In this document: positions 29,103 through 40,018 of the stretch, in pieces
How the letters are laid out: the number at the start of each line of letters is the position of its first letter
Position numbering within the stretch: the first letter of the stretch is position 1
Assembly: GCF_001645685.2 (NCBI RefSeq)
Contig: NZ_CP017080.1
Span: 3,153,051-3,217,050, forward strand
Direction of reading: 5' to 3'
Length of the DNA stretch: 64,000 bases
Source: Peribacillus muralis
GTDB lineage: Bacteria > Bacillota > Bacilli > Bacillales > DSM-1321
The notes under the pieces: model-generated
Told to the model about the DNA's origin: nothing
The model's input: the letters and a program-made list of their open reading frames with translations, nothing else
Databases searched by the model: none
Made by a program: the position numbers and the translations under genes

Positions 29103-29140
29103 AGTGCCGTCCTTCCTGACTCTGACTCAGTTTTGGACCG

Positions 29141-29370
29141 TTTTCTCACCAATTTGGCGCTTTCACTCGCGAGTTCAGCTGTTTTCTCGCCAATTTGGCG
29201 CCTTTACTCGCCAATTTCATGCTTTTACTCACGAGTTTAAGCTGTTTTCTCGCCAATTCGGCACTTTTACTCGCGAGTTTTAGCTGTTTACTCGCCAATT
29301 CGGCACCTTTACTCGCGAGTTTCAGCTGTTTACTCGCCAATTCGGCACCTTTACTCGCGAGTTTGGTATT
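29141..29370. repeat. Array of about eleven 21-bp units with TTTACTCGCGAGTTT core
   Basis: Units start at 29141, then every 20-21 bp to 29350. Each has TTTACTCG followed by CGAGTTT or CCAATT and a six-to-seven-base tail. From 29266 the units alternate (CGCGAGTTT...CAGCTG and CGCCAATTCGGCACC), giving a 42-bp higher-order period. CTCGCGAG and AATTCGGC-type parts are palindromic. The 21-bp period equals seven codons, which explains open frames rich in KLASKGAEL. A related array lies at 63487-63680. Confidence 0.9.
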
Positions 29371-29565
29371 TGTGCATTTTTCTTTAAAGTGGAGGCCTAT
29401 ATTCATTCCCATATATCCAATATACATAATTATGAAAGCTTGCTTGTTCCAAAAATAACGTATGAGAATTCAAATTTGAGACATTCTTCACCATTTGCCG
29501 TGAAGAGGCTTTTTCTTTGGCAAGCAGAATACAAGCGCGATGAGGTGCTGAGAAAAAAAGGGTAA

Positions 29566-29602
29566 TAAAAAAAGGCGGAGAAAAATTATTCTCCGTCCTT
29601 TG
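29566..29602 (-). terminator. Terminator after deoC
   Basis: On minus, GGACGGAGAA pairs with TTCTCCGCC across ATAATTTT and is followed by seven T residues, just after the deoC stop. Confidence 0.85.
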
Positions 29603-29607
29603 AAAAA

Positions 29608-30279
29608 TCAATAATCGGAATCAGCCGTTAAGCCTTTTACGATGGAGACGCCTGCACTGGCACCAATTCTTGTGGCTCCTGCTTCAATCACATTTTGAGC
29701 GTCAGCCGTGTTACGGACTCCTCCAGAGGCTTTGACACCGATGTTTGGTCCAACCGTTTTTCTCATCAATGCGATATCTTCGACAGTTGCTCCTCCAGTG
29801 GAGAAACCAGTTGATGTTTTCACGTAATCCGTACCCGCTTTTACAGCCAGTTCGCAAGCGCGGACTTTTTCTTCCTCAGTCAATAATGAGGTTTCGATGA
29901 TCACTTTTGAAAGAGCTTTCCCAGTTGAAGCGGCCACTACAGCACGGATATCCCGCTCTACCAATTCATCATCCTTGTCCTTCAAGGCGCCGATGTTGAT
30001 GACCATATCGACTTCGTGTGCACCATTGGAGATGGCATCCTTCGTTTCAAATGCTTTCGTTTCCGGTGTTGTTGCACCTAGAGGGAAACCGATGACCGTA
30101 CATACTTTCACTTCTGAACCTTCCAATAGTTCGCTTGCATATTTCACCCATGTCGGATTCACGCAAACGGAAGCAAACTTGTACTCGCGCGCTTCTTCGC
30201 ATAATACCTTTATTTGCTCTTTCGTTGCATCTGCTTTCAATAACGTGTGGTCTATTAAACCTGCTACATTTTGTGACAT
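29608..30279 (-). CDS. deoC: Deoxyribose-phosphate aldolase
   Basis: DeoC cleaves 2-deoxyribose-5-phosphate to glyceraldehyde-3-phosphate and acetaldehyde in deoxynucleoside catabolism. The 223-residue TIM barrel contains [23 protein letters not shown] and [12 protein letters not shown]. The Schiff-base lysine is in [15 protein letters not shown] (about 150) and the second conserved lysine in VKASGG. Here it stands alone, separate from pdp or cdd. Confidence 0.97.
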   Translation of the reverse strand: MSQNVAGLIDHTLLKADATKEQIKVLCEEAREYKFASVCVNPTWVKYASELLEGSEVKVCTVIGFPLGATTPETKAFETKDAISNGAHEVDMVINIGALKDKDDELVERDIRAVVAASTGKALSKVIIETSLLTEEEKVRACELAVKAGTDYVKTSTGFSTGGATVEDIALMRKTVGPNIGVKASGGVRNTADAQNVIEAGATRIGASAGVSIVKGLTADSDY

Positions 30280-30394
30280 ATATTTTCCTCCTCAAAACAT
30301 ATTATTACTAGTTGTACGTACCTCTCATGATATCACAATTTGTCCAATTTGACGATATATATAGTCTTTACCCGAATGATCAAAGAAAACACAT

Positions 30395-30424
30395 AAAAAA
30401 AAGACAGCGTAATTCGCTGTCTTA
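30395..30424 (-). terminator. Terminator of the heat-shock operon after mtaB
   Basis: On minus, AAGACAGCG-AATTA-CGCTGTCTT followed by T6 overlaps the mtaB stop codon. Confidence 0.88.
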
Positions 30425-31759
30425 CATGTTTGCTGCTTGCTGCAACGGAAAATCTTTCACAACCGTCACGAACTGACCTTCACTATGAGGGTAGCCAGAC
30501 TTTGTTATTTTCACTTTTACGATTTCACCGACCATTTCTTCTGTAGCCGGAAAGACGATTTTCATGTAATTATCGGAGTAGCCTTCATATAAGCCATTTT
30601 CCAGCTTCGTCTCAGGAATGACTTCAAGGACTTCCCCTTCGAAACGGGAAGCATACTCTTTTGCCAATTGATCGGACAAGGCGATAAGACGGTGGACGCG
30701 TTCGTTTTTGACCTCTTCATCCACTTGATCTTCCATTCGTGCTGCCGGAGTACCGGTACGCTTTGAATAAGGGAAAACATGAAGCTCGGAGAATTTATAT
30801 TTTTCGATGAAGTCATACGTCTCCATGAACTCTTCTTCCGTTTCACCCGGGAAGCCAACGATGACATCCGACGTAACAGCTAGGCCAGGAAGTGCAATTT
30901 TCAATTTTTCGATGCGATCACCGAAGAAATCCATCGTATATTTACGTCTCATCCGTTTTAGGACTGTGTCGGATCCCGATTGTATCGGAATATGCAGATG
31001 ACGCACCACTTTTTTCGAATTCGTCAGCACTTCGATGATTTCATCAGTGATTTGGCTGGCTTCAATCGATGAAATGCGTATGCGCTTCAACCCATCGACT
31101 TGTTCCAAGTCACGAAGAAGCATGGCTAAATTGTAGTCCTTCAAATCATCTCCGTATCCACCTGTGTGAATTCCGGTCAAAACTAGCTCTTTATACCCTG
31201 CCTCGACAAGTTGTTCTGCTTGGTGTACGACTTCCTTTGGATCACGGGAACGCATTAAGCCGCGTGCCCAAGGTATGATGCAGAAAGTGCAGAAATTATT
31301 GCATCCTTCCTGGATTTTCAGTGAAGCGCGGGTACGATCCGTAAAAGCAGGTACATCCAGTTCTTCGTAAACACGGTTTTTCATGATATTGCCCACTGCA
31401 TTGATCGGTTCACGCTCTTCCTTGAACTGCTCGATGTAATCTAGAAGCTTAACCCTATCCTGTGTTCCGACGACAATATCCACGCCTGGTATGGCCATGA
31501 TCTCCGCTGGCGATGTCTGGGCGTAGCAACCGGTTACCGCGATGACGGCATTCGGATTTTTGCGAATGGCACGCCGGATAACCTGGCGACTCTTCTTATC
31601 GCCCGTGTTGGTCACCGTGCATGTGTTGATGACGTATACATCCGAAGCATGTTCAAACTCAACACGATCATATCCTCCAGTTTTGAATAATTGCCAAATA
31701 GCCTCTGTTTCATAATGATTCACTTTACAGCCTAATGTATGGAAAGCGACCGTTGCCAT
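30422..31759 (-). CDS. mtaB: tRNA threonylcarbamoyladenosine methylthiotransferase MtaB
   Basis: This 445-residue radical SAM enzyme adds the methylthio group that converts t6A37 to ms2t6A37 in tRNA. It has an N-terminal UPF0004 domain (FHTLGCKVNHYETEA, VINTCTVT, VTGCYAQ), the radical-SAM CNNFCTFC (about 147-154), HIPIQSGS and a C-terminal TRAM domain. I chose ATG 31759, six bases after GAGGTG and matching the B. subtilis MATVAFHTLG start. It is the last gene of the HrcA-controlled operon. Confidence 0.96.
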   Translation of the reverse strand: MATVAFHTLGCKVNHYETEAIWQLFKTGGYDRVEFEHASDVYVINTCTVTNTGDKKSRQVIRRAIRKNPNAVIAVTGCYAQTSPAEIMAIPGVDIVVGTQDRVKLLDYIEQFKEEREPINAVGNIMKNRVYEELDVPAFTDRTRASLKIQEGCNNFCTFCIIPWARGLMRSRDPKEVVHQAEQLVEAGYKELVLTGIHTGGYGDDLKDYNLAMLLRDLEQVDGLKRIRISSIEASQITDEIIEVLTNSKKVVRHLHIPIQSGSDTVLKRMRRKYTMDFFGDRIEKLKIALPGLAVTSDVIVGFPGETEEEFMETYDFIEKYKFSELHVFPYSKRTGTPAARMEDQVDEEVKNERVHRLIALSDQLAKEYASRFEGEVLEVIPETKLENGLYEGYSDNYMKIVFPATEEMVGEIVKVKITKSGYPHSEGQFVTVVKDFPLQQAANM

Positions 31760-31764
31760 TTTCA

Positions 31765-32517
31765 TCACCTCAAAAGTTCTACATGATAAGAAACAGCGGA
31801 AAGTGCATATAAAGGTGCTGTTTCAGTTCTTAATATTCTTGGTCCAAGGCCGCAAGCTACAAAGCCGGCAGCGGACAGTTTTTCGATTTCCTTGTCTGTT
31901 AAGCCACCTTCAGGGCCAAATACGAATAAGATCGACTGTCCTGCGGTGATATTCTTCAAGACGGATGCAAGCACGGAAGTTTCCCCCCGTTTCGCTTCCT
32001 CTTCAAAAGCGATTAATTTATGATCGAAATTGGCAGCATGCCGGGCTAGCTGATCTGCCGTCATCGGCTCCTTGACTTCAGGGATGACCGTTCGATGAGA
32101 TTGCTCAGCCGCCTCTTTTGATATCTTCTGGAGCCTCTCCAATTTCTTTTCCATCTTTTTGTGGTCCCATTTTACCACCGAACGAGCAGCAATAAAAGGG
32201 ATAAATTCAGCGGCACCAAGTTCGGTCCCCTTCTGAACGATATATTCCAACTTATCCCCTTTAGGCAGACCGCTCGCTATCACCACCCTCACGGGAAGCT
32301 CCTTCTCTTCATTCTTCCATTCCATGACAGTTCCTATAACGGCATCATCCGTCATTTCGGAAATTTCGGTGACAGCCGCCATACCGTTTGCCTTCACAGT
32401 AATGATTCGCTCTCCCGGCGCCATCCTCATCACCCTGGCGATATGGTGAAAATCATCGCCTGAAATCGTTACCGTGCTTCCTTTGATGTCTTCGTCGTTA
32501 AGAAAATACCGTTGCAC
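31765..32517 (-). CDS. rsmE: 16S rRNA (uracil1498-N3)-methyltransferase RsmE
   Basis: This 250-residue SPOUT methyltransferase modifies U1498 of 16S rRNA. Motifs include GDDFHHIARVMRM, ASGLPKGDKLEYIVQKGTEL, ARSVVKW and the knotted SAM site FGPEGGLTDKEIE with LGPRILRTETAPLYAL. The start is GTG 32517 after GTAGGTGG. It is followed by mtaB. Confidence 0.96.
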   Translation of the reverse strand: MQRYFLNDEDIKGSTVTISGDDFHHIARVMRMAPGERIITVKANGMAAVTEISEMTDDAVIGTVMEWKNEEKELPVRVVIASGLPKGDKLEYIVQKGTELGAAEFIPFIAARSVVKWDHKKMEKKLERLQKISKEAAEQSHRTVIPEVKEPMTADQLARHAANFDHKLIAFEEEAKRGETSVLASVLKNITAGQSILFVFGPEGGLTDKEIEKLSAAGFVACGLGPRILRTETAPLYALSAVSYHVELLR

Positions 32518-32605
32518 ACTGCCACCTACTTCTTCTAGTCTAAAAACCTTACAGCCTGGTCAGAGGCCCATTACCAAGCATACAAGCCGTGCAAAGATTC
32601 AAGCT

Positions 32606-32660
32606 AAAAAAAGGTACTCTGAATATCCAACTACCCGATAATCAGAGTAACTTTTCCAAT
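32606..32660 (-). terminator. Stem-loop terminator after prmA
   Basis: On minus, GTTACTCTGAT pairs with ATTCAGAGTACC and is followed by T7. It lies between prmA and rsmE, so downstream genes must be reached by read-through or another promoter. Confidence 0.8.
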
Positions 32661-33601
32661 TAATCATTCCTTTTTGCGATTAAGGCCACCCAATCTTCCA
32701 TCAAGATCGTTTCCTCGATGGTGAATCCAGATGCCGTGATCGCATCCTTGACATCTTGTTTTTTCGGCTGGATGATCCCGGAGGCTATGAAATGACCGCC
32801 AGGCTTAACCACTTTTGCCACATCATCGGTAAAGCGCATGATGACTTCGGCAAGTATATTGGCCACGACGACGTCGGCTTGTTCATCGACACCATCCAAC
32901 AAGTTGCCTTGTGAAACAGATACCCGATCTTGTACGTTATTGAGCTCCACGTTTTGCGTTGCGGATTGTACAGCCACTTCATCCAAATCCAGAGACTGAA
33001 TTCGCTTTGCTTCGAGCAATGCGGCAGCAATGCTCAATACGCCTGAACCGGTTCCTACATCAACCACCAAATCGCCAGGCTTCACTGTCCGTTCCAACGC
33101 TTGGATGCACATGACCGTAGTAGGGTGTGTGCCTGTTCCGAAGGCCATCCCTGGATCAAGCTCAATGATCAATTCATCACTGCTTACAGGAGTGTATTCC
33201 TCCCATGTAGGAACGATGGTAAAGCGTTCGGAAATCTTTACGGGATTATAGTATTTTTTCCAGGCGGTCGCCCACTCTTCTTCATTCACTTCGCTGATGG
33301 AGACGATATTCTTCCCAAGGTCAATATCAAAAAGAAGGAGATTATTGATAGATTCCTTAATGGCATCAACGGTTTCACCAAGAAAGCTGTTTACGGGCAG
33401 ATACGCCTTGATCATTACACCTTCATCCGGATAATCATCGGGGTTCAAGTGATAGATTTCGCCAAAAACATTTTCACGTTCCTTGACTAATTCCAGAGGA
33501 TCCTCAATGACAACACCGCTGGCACCTGCCTCATGAAGAATATTCGAAACAGGTTCAACCGCTTCATTCGTTGTTTGGATTGCAAATTCAGACCACTTCA
33601 T
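32660..33601 (-). CDS. prmA: Ribosomal protein L11 methyltransferase
   Basis: PrmA trimethylates L11. The 313-residue protein has an N-terminal L11-recognition domain opening [21 protein letters not shown] class-I SAM domain has [14 protein letters not shown] (about 170), [14 protein letters not shown] (about 200) and ANILAEVI. It belongs to the extended dnaK operon, 47 bases downstream of dnaJ. Confidence 0.97.
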   Translation of the reverse strand: MKWSEFAIQTTNEAVEPVSNILHEAGASGVVIEDPLELVKERENVFGEIYHLNPDDYPDEGVMIKAYLPVNSFLGETVDAIKESINNLLLFDIDLGKNIVSISEVNEEEWATAWKKYYNPVKISERFTIVPTWEEYTPVSSDELIIELDPGMAFGTGTHPTTVMCIQALERTVKPGDLVVDVGTGSGVLSIAAALLEAKRIQSLDLDEVAVQSATQNVELNNVQDRVSVSQGNLLDGVDEQADVVVANILAEVIMRFTDDVAKVVKPGGHFIASGIIQPKKQDVKDAITASGFTIEETILMEDWVALIAKRND

Positions 33602-33648
33602 AATCTACCAACTCCCAATTTCTTCATTTACTTTAGTCACCTAATCAT

Positions 33649-34767
33649 TCACCTATCTTTAAAAGCACGCTTCACTTTCGAGAAAAAGCCATCCTCTTGT
33701 TCATCCAGATCTGGCTGCCCGCTGATATCGCTGAATTCACGAAGCAGGTCCTTTTGTTTTTCCGTCAATTTTTTAGGCGTGACCACCAATACGACAACAT
33801 GCTGATCTCCTTGGCCATATCCCCTGACATTCGGGACACCTTTGCCTTTCAAACGGAAACGGGTACTAGTTTGTGTACCGGCAGGAATCTTAAGTTTCAC
33901 TTTTCCATGAAGAGTGGGAACCTCGATTTCATCCCCTAATGCTGCCTGGGCAAACGTGACCGGCATTTCACAATAAATGTCATCGCCATCCCGCTCGAAG
34001 AATTCATGGCTGCGCACGTGGAAGACAACATATAGATCTCCAGCCGGACCACCATTGATTCCTGGTTCCCCTTGACCTGTTACCCGCAACTGCTGCCCAT
34101 CATCAATTCCGGCCGGCACTTTGACTTGAATCTTTTTACGTTTTTGAACTTTTCCATCTCCGCCACATGTTGAACATTTGTGAGGAATGATTTTCCCTGT
34201 TCCTTGACAGTGATGACATGCTCTCCGGTTCACAATCCTGCCGAACGCAGTATTTTGCTCTACATTCAATTGACCGGTTCCATGGCAATGTGAACAAGTT
34301 TCGACTTTAGTCCCTGGCTTGGCGCCGGATCCTTTACATGTATCACAATCCTCTTCACGCGGAATTTCAATTTCGGTATCTTTTCCGAAAGCCGCCTCTT
34401 CAAACGAAAGCGTCATGGTATATTGCAAATCCGCCCCTTGGCGTGGTGCATTAGGATCTCTCCTACGTCCGCCGCCGCCAAAAAAGCTGCTGAAAATGTC
34501 TTCAAAGCCGCCGAAACCGCCGAAATCCTGACCGCCGAATCCTTGGTTCGGATCGGTATGCCCGAATTGATCATAATGGGACTTTTTTTGTTCGTCGCTC
34601 AATACCTCATAAGCTTCCTTGATTTCCTTGAACTTATCCGCTGCATCGTCCGCTTTATTAATATCAGGGTGATATTGTTTGGAGAGCTTGCGGTACGCTT
34701 TTTTGATTTCATCCTTCGAAGCACTCTTCGAAAGGCCTAACACCTCATAATAATCGCGTTTACTCAT
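33649..34767 (-). CDS. dnaJ: Chaperone DnaJ
   Basis: This 372-residue class-I Hsp40 has a J domain ([20 protein letters not shown] with HPD in KQYHPDINK, about 33-35), a Gly/Phe-rich linker and four CxxCxGxG zinc repeats ([32 protein letters not shown]). A C-terminal substrate domain follows. ATG 34767 matches the family start and has GGGAGTGG upstream. It cooperates with DnaK and GrpE encoded upstream. Confidence 0.98.
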   Translation of the reverse strand: MSKRDYYEVLGLSKSASKDEIKKAYRKLSKQYHPDINKADDAADKFKEIKEAYEVLSDEQKKSHYDQFGHTDPNQGFGGQDFGGFGGFEDIFSSFFGGGGRRRDPNAPRQGADLQYTMTLSFEEAAFGKDTEIEIPREEDCDTCKGSGAKPGTKVETCSHCHGTGQLNVEQNTAFGRIVNRRACHHCQGTGKIIPHKCSTCGGDGKVQKRKKIQVKVPAGIDDGQQLRVTGQGEPGINGGPAGDLYVVFHVRSHEFFERDGDDIYCEMPVTFAQAALGDEIEVPTLHGKVKLKIPAGTQTSTRFRLKGKGVPNVRGYGQGDQHVVVLVVTPKKLTEKQKDLLREFSDISGQPDLDEQEDGFFSKVKRAFKDR

Positions 34768-34968
34768 ATCTAAAATCCACTCCCGATTCGATTCACATAA
34801 AGGTAATATTATCACTGAACGAAGACAATAATCAACTAGAAAAGTACAAACGGCTTTGACACTTTTTTGCAAATGTTATGCCAGCCCCGATTTGCACACT
34901 ATTTCTCTCATCATTACATGTTTCCCCACGCGATGATCGTAAGAGAGAAAGCTAGTTGCCATTCATTA

Positions 34969-35006
34969 TAAAAAAGCCAAAGTCAAGATAACCTGACTTT
35001 GACTTT
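34969..35006 (-). terminator. Terminator between dnaK and dnaJ
   Basis: On minus, GTCAAAGTCA-GGTTATC-TTGACTTTGGC is followed by a T6 tract, about 60 bases after the dnaK stop. It would lower dnaJ and distal gene expression relative to dnaK. Confidence 0.85.
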
Positions 35007-35063
35007 TCTACAATGACAGGCCATAAACACTGCCATATATCAGTGTCCCGGTTGGGTCACTTT

Positions 35064-36935
<1,872 letters not shown>

Positions 36936-37526
36936 TTATTCGTTCACTTTCACCATTGCTGGTCGGATCACTCGGTCCTTAAGCACATATCCTTTTTGGA
37001 ATTCCTCCACGACGATATTAGAACCGAAGTTTTCATCTTGAACCTGCATGACCGCTTGATGCAAACGAGGATCGAACTCTTCACCAACCGAGCTGATCGG
37101 CTCGATGCCTTCTTTGGCCAATGCATCTGTAATCGCCTTGTAAACCATTTCCATGCCCGAAAGCAAGGATTTCGTTTGTTCATTTTCCGCTTCGATTTTT
37201 GTAGCTCTTTCAAAATTATCAAGGGCTTCAACTAAATCTCCAGCGATGCTTTGAACTCTGTATTTTTGAGCCGCCTCCATATCAAGCTTGGCACGGCGTC
37301 TAGAATTATCAAAATCGGCCTGCAGACGAAGATAACGGTTGTCCATTTCTTCGATTTTTGCTTGAAGCTCGGCAATCTTTTCCTGAGCCAATTGAAGCTC
37401 ATCCTTTTCAACCGGACTCTCGCTTTGCTCCGCTGGAATTTCTTCTTCAGCGAAAACCGCTTCTGCAGCGTTTTCTTCGATTGTTTCATTTTCCAATGTT
37501 TGCTCTTCGTTTTTATTTTCTGTCAC
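36936..37526 (-). CDS. grpE: Nucleotide exchange factor GrpE
   Basis: This 196-residue DnaK partner has an acidic disordered head (about 1-45), a long coiled coil ([20 protein letters not shown]) and a C-terminal beta domain with [13 protein letters not shown] and [15 protein letters not shown]. The start is GTG 37526, after GGGAGGTG. It lies between hrcA and dnaK. Confidence 0.97.
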   Translation of the reverse strand: MTENKNEEQTLENETIEENAAEAVFAEEEIPAEQSESPVEKDELQLAQEKIAELQAKIEEMDNRYLRLQADFDNSRRRAKLDMEAAQKYRVQSIAGDLVEALDNFERATKIEAENEQTKSLLSGMEMVYKAITDALAKEGIEPISSVGEEFDPRLHQAVMQVQDENFGSNIVVEEFQKGYVLKDRVIRPAMVKVNE

Positions 37527-37626
37527 AATCTCACCTCCCTAAAAGGGTTATACAATTTATGCTAAAGTATTATGCCAGACAGCGGGATTTTGCCGCCCCG
37601 CCACCTTAACAATATTACCTTTGCTC

Positions 37627-38655
37627 CTATTTTTGATACAGTTTTGTCATGAGCGCAGTCAAATCCTTCGAGAAAAACGAAAGCAAACTGATCACCCTCG
37701 AATATTCCATCCTCGTCGGTCCCAATATGGCTAATGTGCCGACTTGCTCCTGCCCAATTGAGTAAGTTGCGGTAATCAAGCTGCAATCATCAAGCACCGT
37801 GTTTTGATTTTCGCGGCCTATCCTGACGTGAATGCCGGATGGGTTTTGGGTAATGAGTTCATAAAACCCTTGCTCTTGCTCAATCATGGATAAAAGCGTG
37901 CTGACTTTAGCGATATCATGGAACTCCGGCTGCCTCAGCATATTCGTTTTCCCGCCGAAAAAGATCTTTTCGGGCTTGGTGTCCGTCAGGGTATCCGCAA
38001 GGACGGAAACCATCGATCCATAGTTATGAATGTGGCGGCTTAACAAAACGGCCACTTCCTTATAAATCTTATCCTTCAAATCCACTAAAGGAACGTCGAC
38101 CAGACGGGCATTCAATATGTTTACCATCTTTTCGATTTCGTTTATATCGAAGGAGGGTGGCAGGGAAATCATTCGATTCTCCACATGACCTGTATCGGTA
38201 ATGATGATGGCAATCGCAGTCTCGGGACTCAAGGGAATGATCTGGATTTTCTTAAGCTTATGTTCATTCACTTTCGGCCCAAGCACTATAGCCGTATAAT
38301 TCGTCAGTTCCGAAAGGATTTTCGCTGACTTTTGAACGATCTTTTCCAATTCATAAATTCGTTCTACAAAAACGGATTTCAATAATTTCATTTCATTCTT
38401 TTTCGGAGCTTGAGGAGAAAGTAAATGATCCACATAATATCTATACCCTTTTTCAGAAGGAATCCTACCGGAAGATGTATGGGTTTTTTCTAAAAAGCCC
38501 ATTTCTTCAAGATCGGACATTTCATTGCGGATTGTCGCAGAGCTGAACGTAATTTCATCCTTCTTCGACAAGCTTCGTGACCCGACTGGCTGGGCTGAAT
38601 GGATAAAATCCTCGATTATCACTTGTAGAATCAACAATTGACGATCAGTTAGCAT
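37627..38655 (-). CDS. hrcA: Heat-inducible transcription repressor HrcA
   Basis: HrcA binds CIRCE and represses class I heat-shock genes. The 342-residue protein has an N-terminal winged helix ([45 protein letters not shown]), then a GAF-like domain. AGAGGTGATC precedes ATG 38655. A perfect CIRCE lies 16 bases upstream, so it represses its own operon, including grpE, dnaK and dnaJ. Confidence 0.98.
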   Translation of the reverse strand: MLTDRQLLILQVIIEDFIHSAQPVGSRSLSKKDEITFSSATIRNEMSDLEEMGFLEKTHTSSGRIPSEKGYRYYVDHLLSPQAPKKNEMKLLKSVFVERIYELEKIVQKSAKILSELTNYTAIVLGPKVNEHKLKKIQIIPLSPETAIAIIITDTGHVENRMISLPPSFDINEIEKMVNILNARLVDVPLVDLKDKIYKEVAVLLSRHIHNYGSMVSVLADTLTDTKPEKIFFGGKTNMLRQPEFHDIAKVSTLLSMIEQEQGFYELITQNPSGIHVRIGRENQNTVLDDCSLITATYSIGQEQVGTLAILGPTRMEYSRVISLLSFFSKDLTALMTKLYQK

Positions 38656-38670
38656 GGATGATCACCTCTG

Positions 38671-38697
38671 TTAGCACTCTATCTCCCTGAGTGCTAA
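38671..38697 (-). promoter_or_regulatory. CIRCE operator of the hrcA operon
   Basis: A perfect inverted repeat TTAGCACTC-N9-GAGTGCTAA lies between the hrcA promoter and its start codon. No second CIRCE was seen elsewhere in the window. Confidence 0.98.
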
Positions 38698-38706
38698 TAT
38701 ACTAAT

Positions 38707-38735
38707 AAATTATCAAATGCAGCCAATGATGTCAA
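38707..38735 (-). promoter_or_regulatory. Sigma-A promoter of hrcA-grpE-dnaK-dnaJ
   Basis: On minus, TTGACA (38735-38730) is 17 bases from TAATTT (38712-38707), directly upstream of CIRCE. Confidence 0.65.
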
Positions 38736-38779
38736 CAAAGAAAACCCGTAATTCATCGTAAAGTGACGAGGGATTTCCT

Positions 38780-39931
38780 TCACTCAGAATCGGCAACACC
38801 TAAAAATGATTGGAACACTTCATTTCCTAGCAGTTTCCCTTGTTCAGTCAAGCGGACGAAGCCATCCTTCACCATTAAAAGACCCTTTGACACTTCTTCC
38901 TGGAGCGGTTTTTGAAAAATCTCCGTCATGTCAACAGAAAATTTATCCAAGAAGTTCTCCATTGAAACGCCCTCGGTTTTTCGAAGGCCCAAAAACATTT
39001 CCTCTTCCATCCGTTCATGGAGCGGGACATGATGTTCCTCTAAAACCGGCAGCTGATTTGCTAATAACGGGGTGATATATTTCTTCACCGGCCCATGATT
39101 AGCCACTCTCTTTCCTCCAGTATAGCCATGTGCACCCGCACCAATGCCATAATACTCCACATTATCCCAATATGTCAGATTGTGCCGGCTTTCAAAGCCA
39201 GGCCGGGCAAAATTACTGATTTCATATTGCTGGTTACCATGCTTCTCCATCTCTTCCATGAGCTTCTCATACATGGAGGCCTCGAGCTCCTGCGGCGGCA
39301 GGTTCAATTTCCCCCTGCGCATCTGATTGTAAAAAACCGTCTTTGGCTCAACGATCAATGAGTAGCTGGAATAGTGCGGCAATTGGAGGGCAAGAGCTTT
39401 ATCCAACGTATCCTCAAAGTCTGCCATCGTTTGTCCGGGCAATCCATAAATCAAATCGATGCTGATATTCGTGAAGCCCACCTCTTGAGCCAAGGCGATC
39501 GTTTCATACACCTCTGAAGCCCGGTGAGTCCGGCCTATCCGTTTCAATAATTCATCATTGAAGCTTTGCACGCCAAAGCTAAGTCGATTGACACCCGATT
39601 GATGCAGGATCTCGAGTTTTTCTCTCGAAAGGTCCCCTGGATTAGCCTCGAAAGTATACTCCGCTTTTTCCGGATCGAATGGCAAGGTTTCATTGATCGC
39701 TTCACATAGGAATGTGAGCTGTTTTTCATTTAATGAGGTCGGTGTTCCTCCGCCGACGAAAACGGTATCCAATCCAGTCGTTGGGTATTTGGCAAGCTGC
39801 AGTGCCATTTCCCTCTTCATCATCTCCAAATATTCGTCGACAGGCTGTCCCTGCAGGAATACTTTATTAAAATCACAATAGTGACAAATATGTTCACAGA
39901 ACGGTATATGGAGATAGGCGCTTTTAATCAT
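38780..39931 (-). CDS. hemW: Radical SAM heme chaperone HemW
   Basis: This 383-residue protein is related to coproporphyrinogen dehydrogenase HemN but has the HemW features: CEHICHYCDFNK (about 11-22) provides the cluster cysteines, then GGGTPTSL, NRLSFGVQSF and HNLTYWDN. HemW is thought to deliver heme to respiratory enzymes. ATG 39931 gives MIKSAYLHIPF; an upstream GTG at 39940 is too close to AAAGG. It lies between lepA and hrcA, as in B. subtilis. Confidence 0.94.
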   Translation of the reverse strand: MIKSAYLHIPFCEHICHYCDFNKVFLQGQPVDEYLEMMKREMALQLAKYPTTGLDTVFVGGGTPTSLNEKQLTFLCEAINETLPFDPEKAEYTFEANPGDLSREKLEILHQSGVNRLSFGVQSFNDELLKRIGRTHRASEVYETIALAQEVGFTNISIDLIYGLPGQTMADFEDTLDKALALQLPHYSSYSLIVEPKTVFYNQMRRGKLNLPPQELEASMYEKLMEEMEKHGNQQYEISNFARPGFESRHNLTYWDNVEYYGIGAGAHGYTGGKRVANHGPVKKYITPLLANQLPVLEEHHVPLHERMEEEMFLGLRKTEGVSMENFLDKFSVDMTEIFQKPLQEEVSKGLLMVKDGFVRLTEQGKLLGNEVFQSFLGVADSE

Positions 39932-39963
39932 CGTGTTCACAACCTTTATTCGAATGAGTCGAT

Positions 39964-40000
39964 AGAAAAAGAGGCTAGAATCACTCTACCCTCTTTTCCC
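39964..40000 (-). terminator. Terminator after lepA
   Basis: On minus, AAGAGGGTAGA-GTGA-TTCTAGCCTCTT is followed by a short T-run, about 20 bases after the lepA stop. Confidence 0.7.
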
Positions 40001-40018
40001 CTCTATCGTTAATTTAAT

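Larger units (their letters stand above)
29103..29607. other. Intergenic region between nptA and deoC, largely repeat
   Basis: No supported gene lies in these 505 bases. The left half is the 21-bp repeat array (29141-29370) and the right end holds the deoC terminator. Frames of about 90 codons across the array encode only a seven-residue repeat. Confidence 0.75.

Noticed and set aside
29141-29370. CRISPR array
   Set aside because: The spacing leaves only six or seven variable bases, the units are palindromic and imperfect, and there are no cas genes.
29146-29458. Frames of about 90 codons across the 21-bp array (repeating KLASKGAEL)
   Set aside because: A 21-bp unit keeps every frame open. 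No ribosome binding site and no family match.
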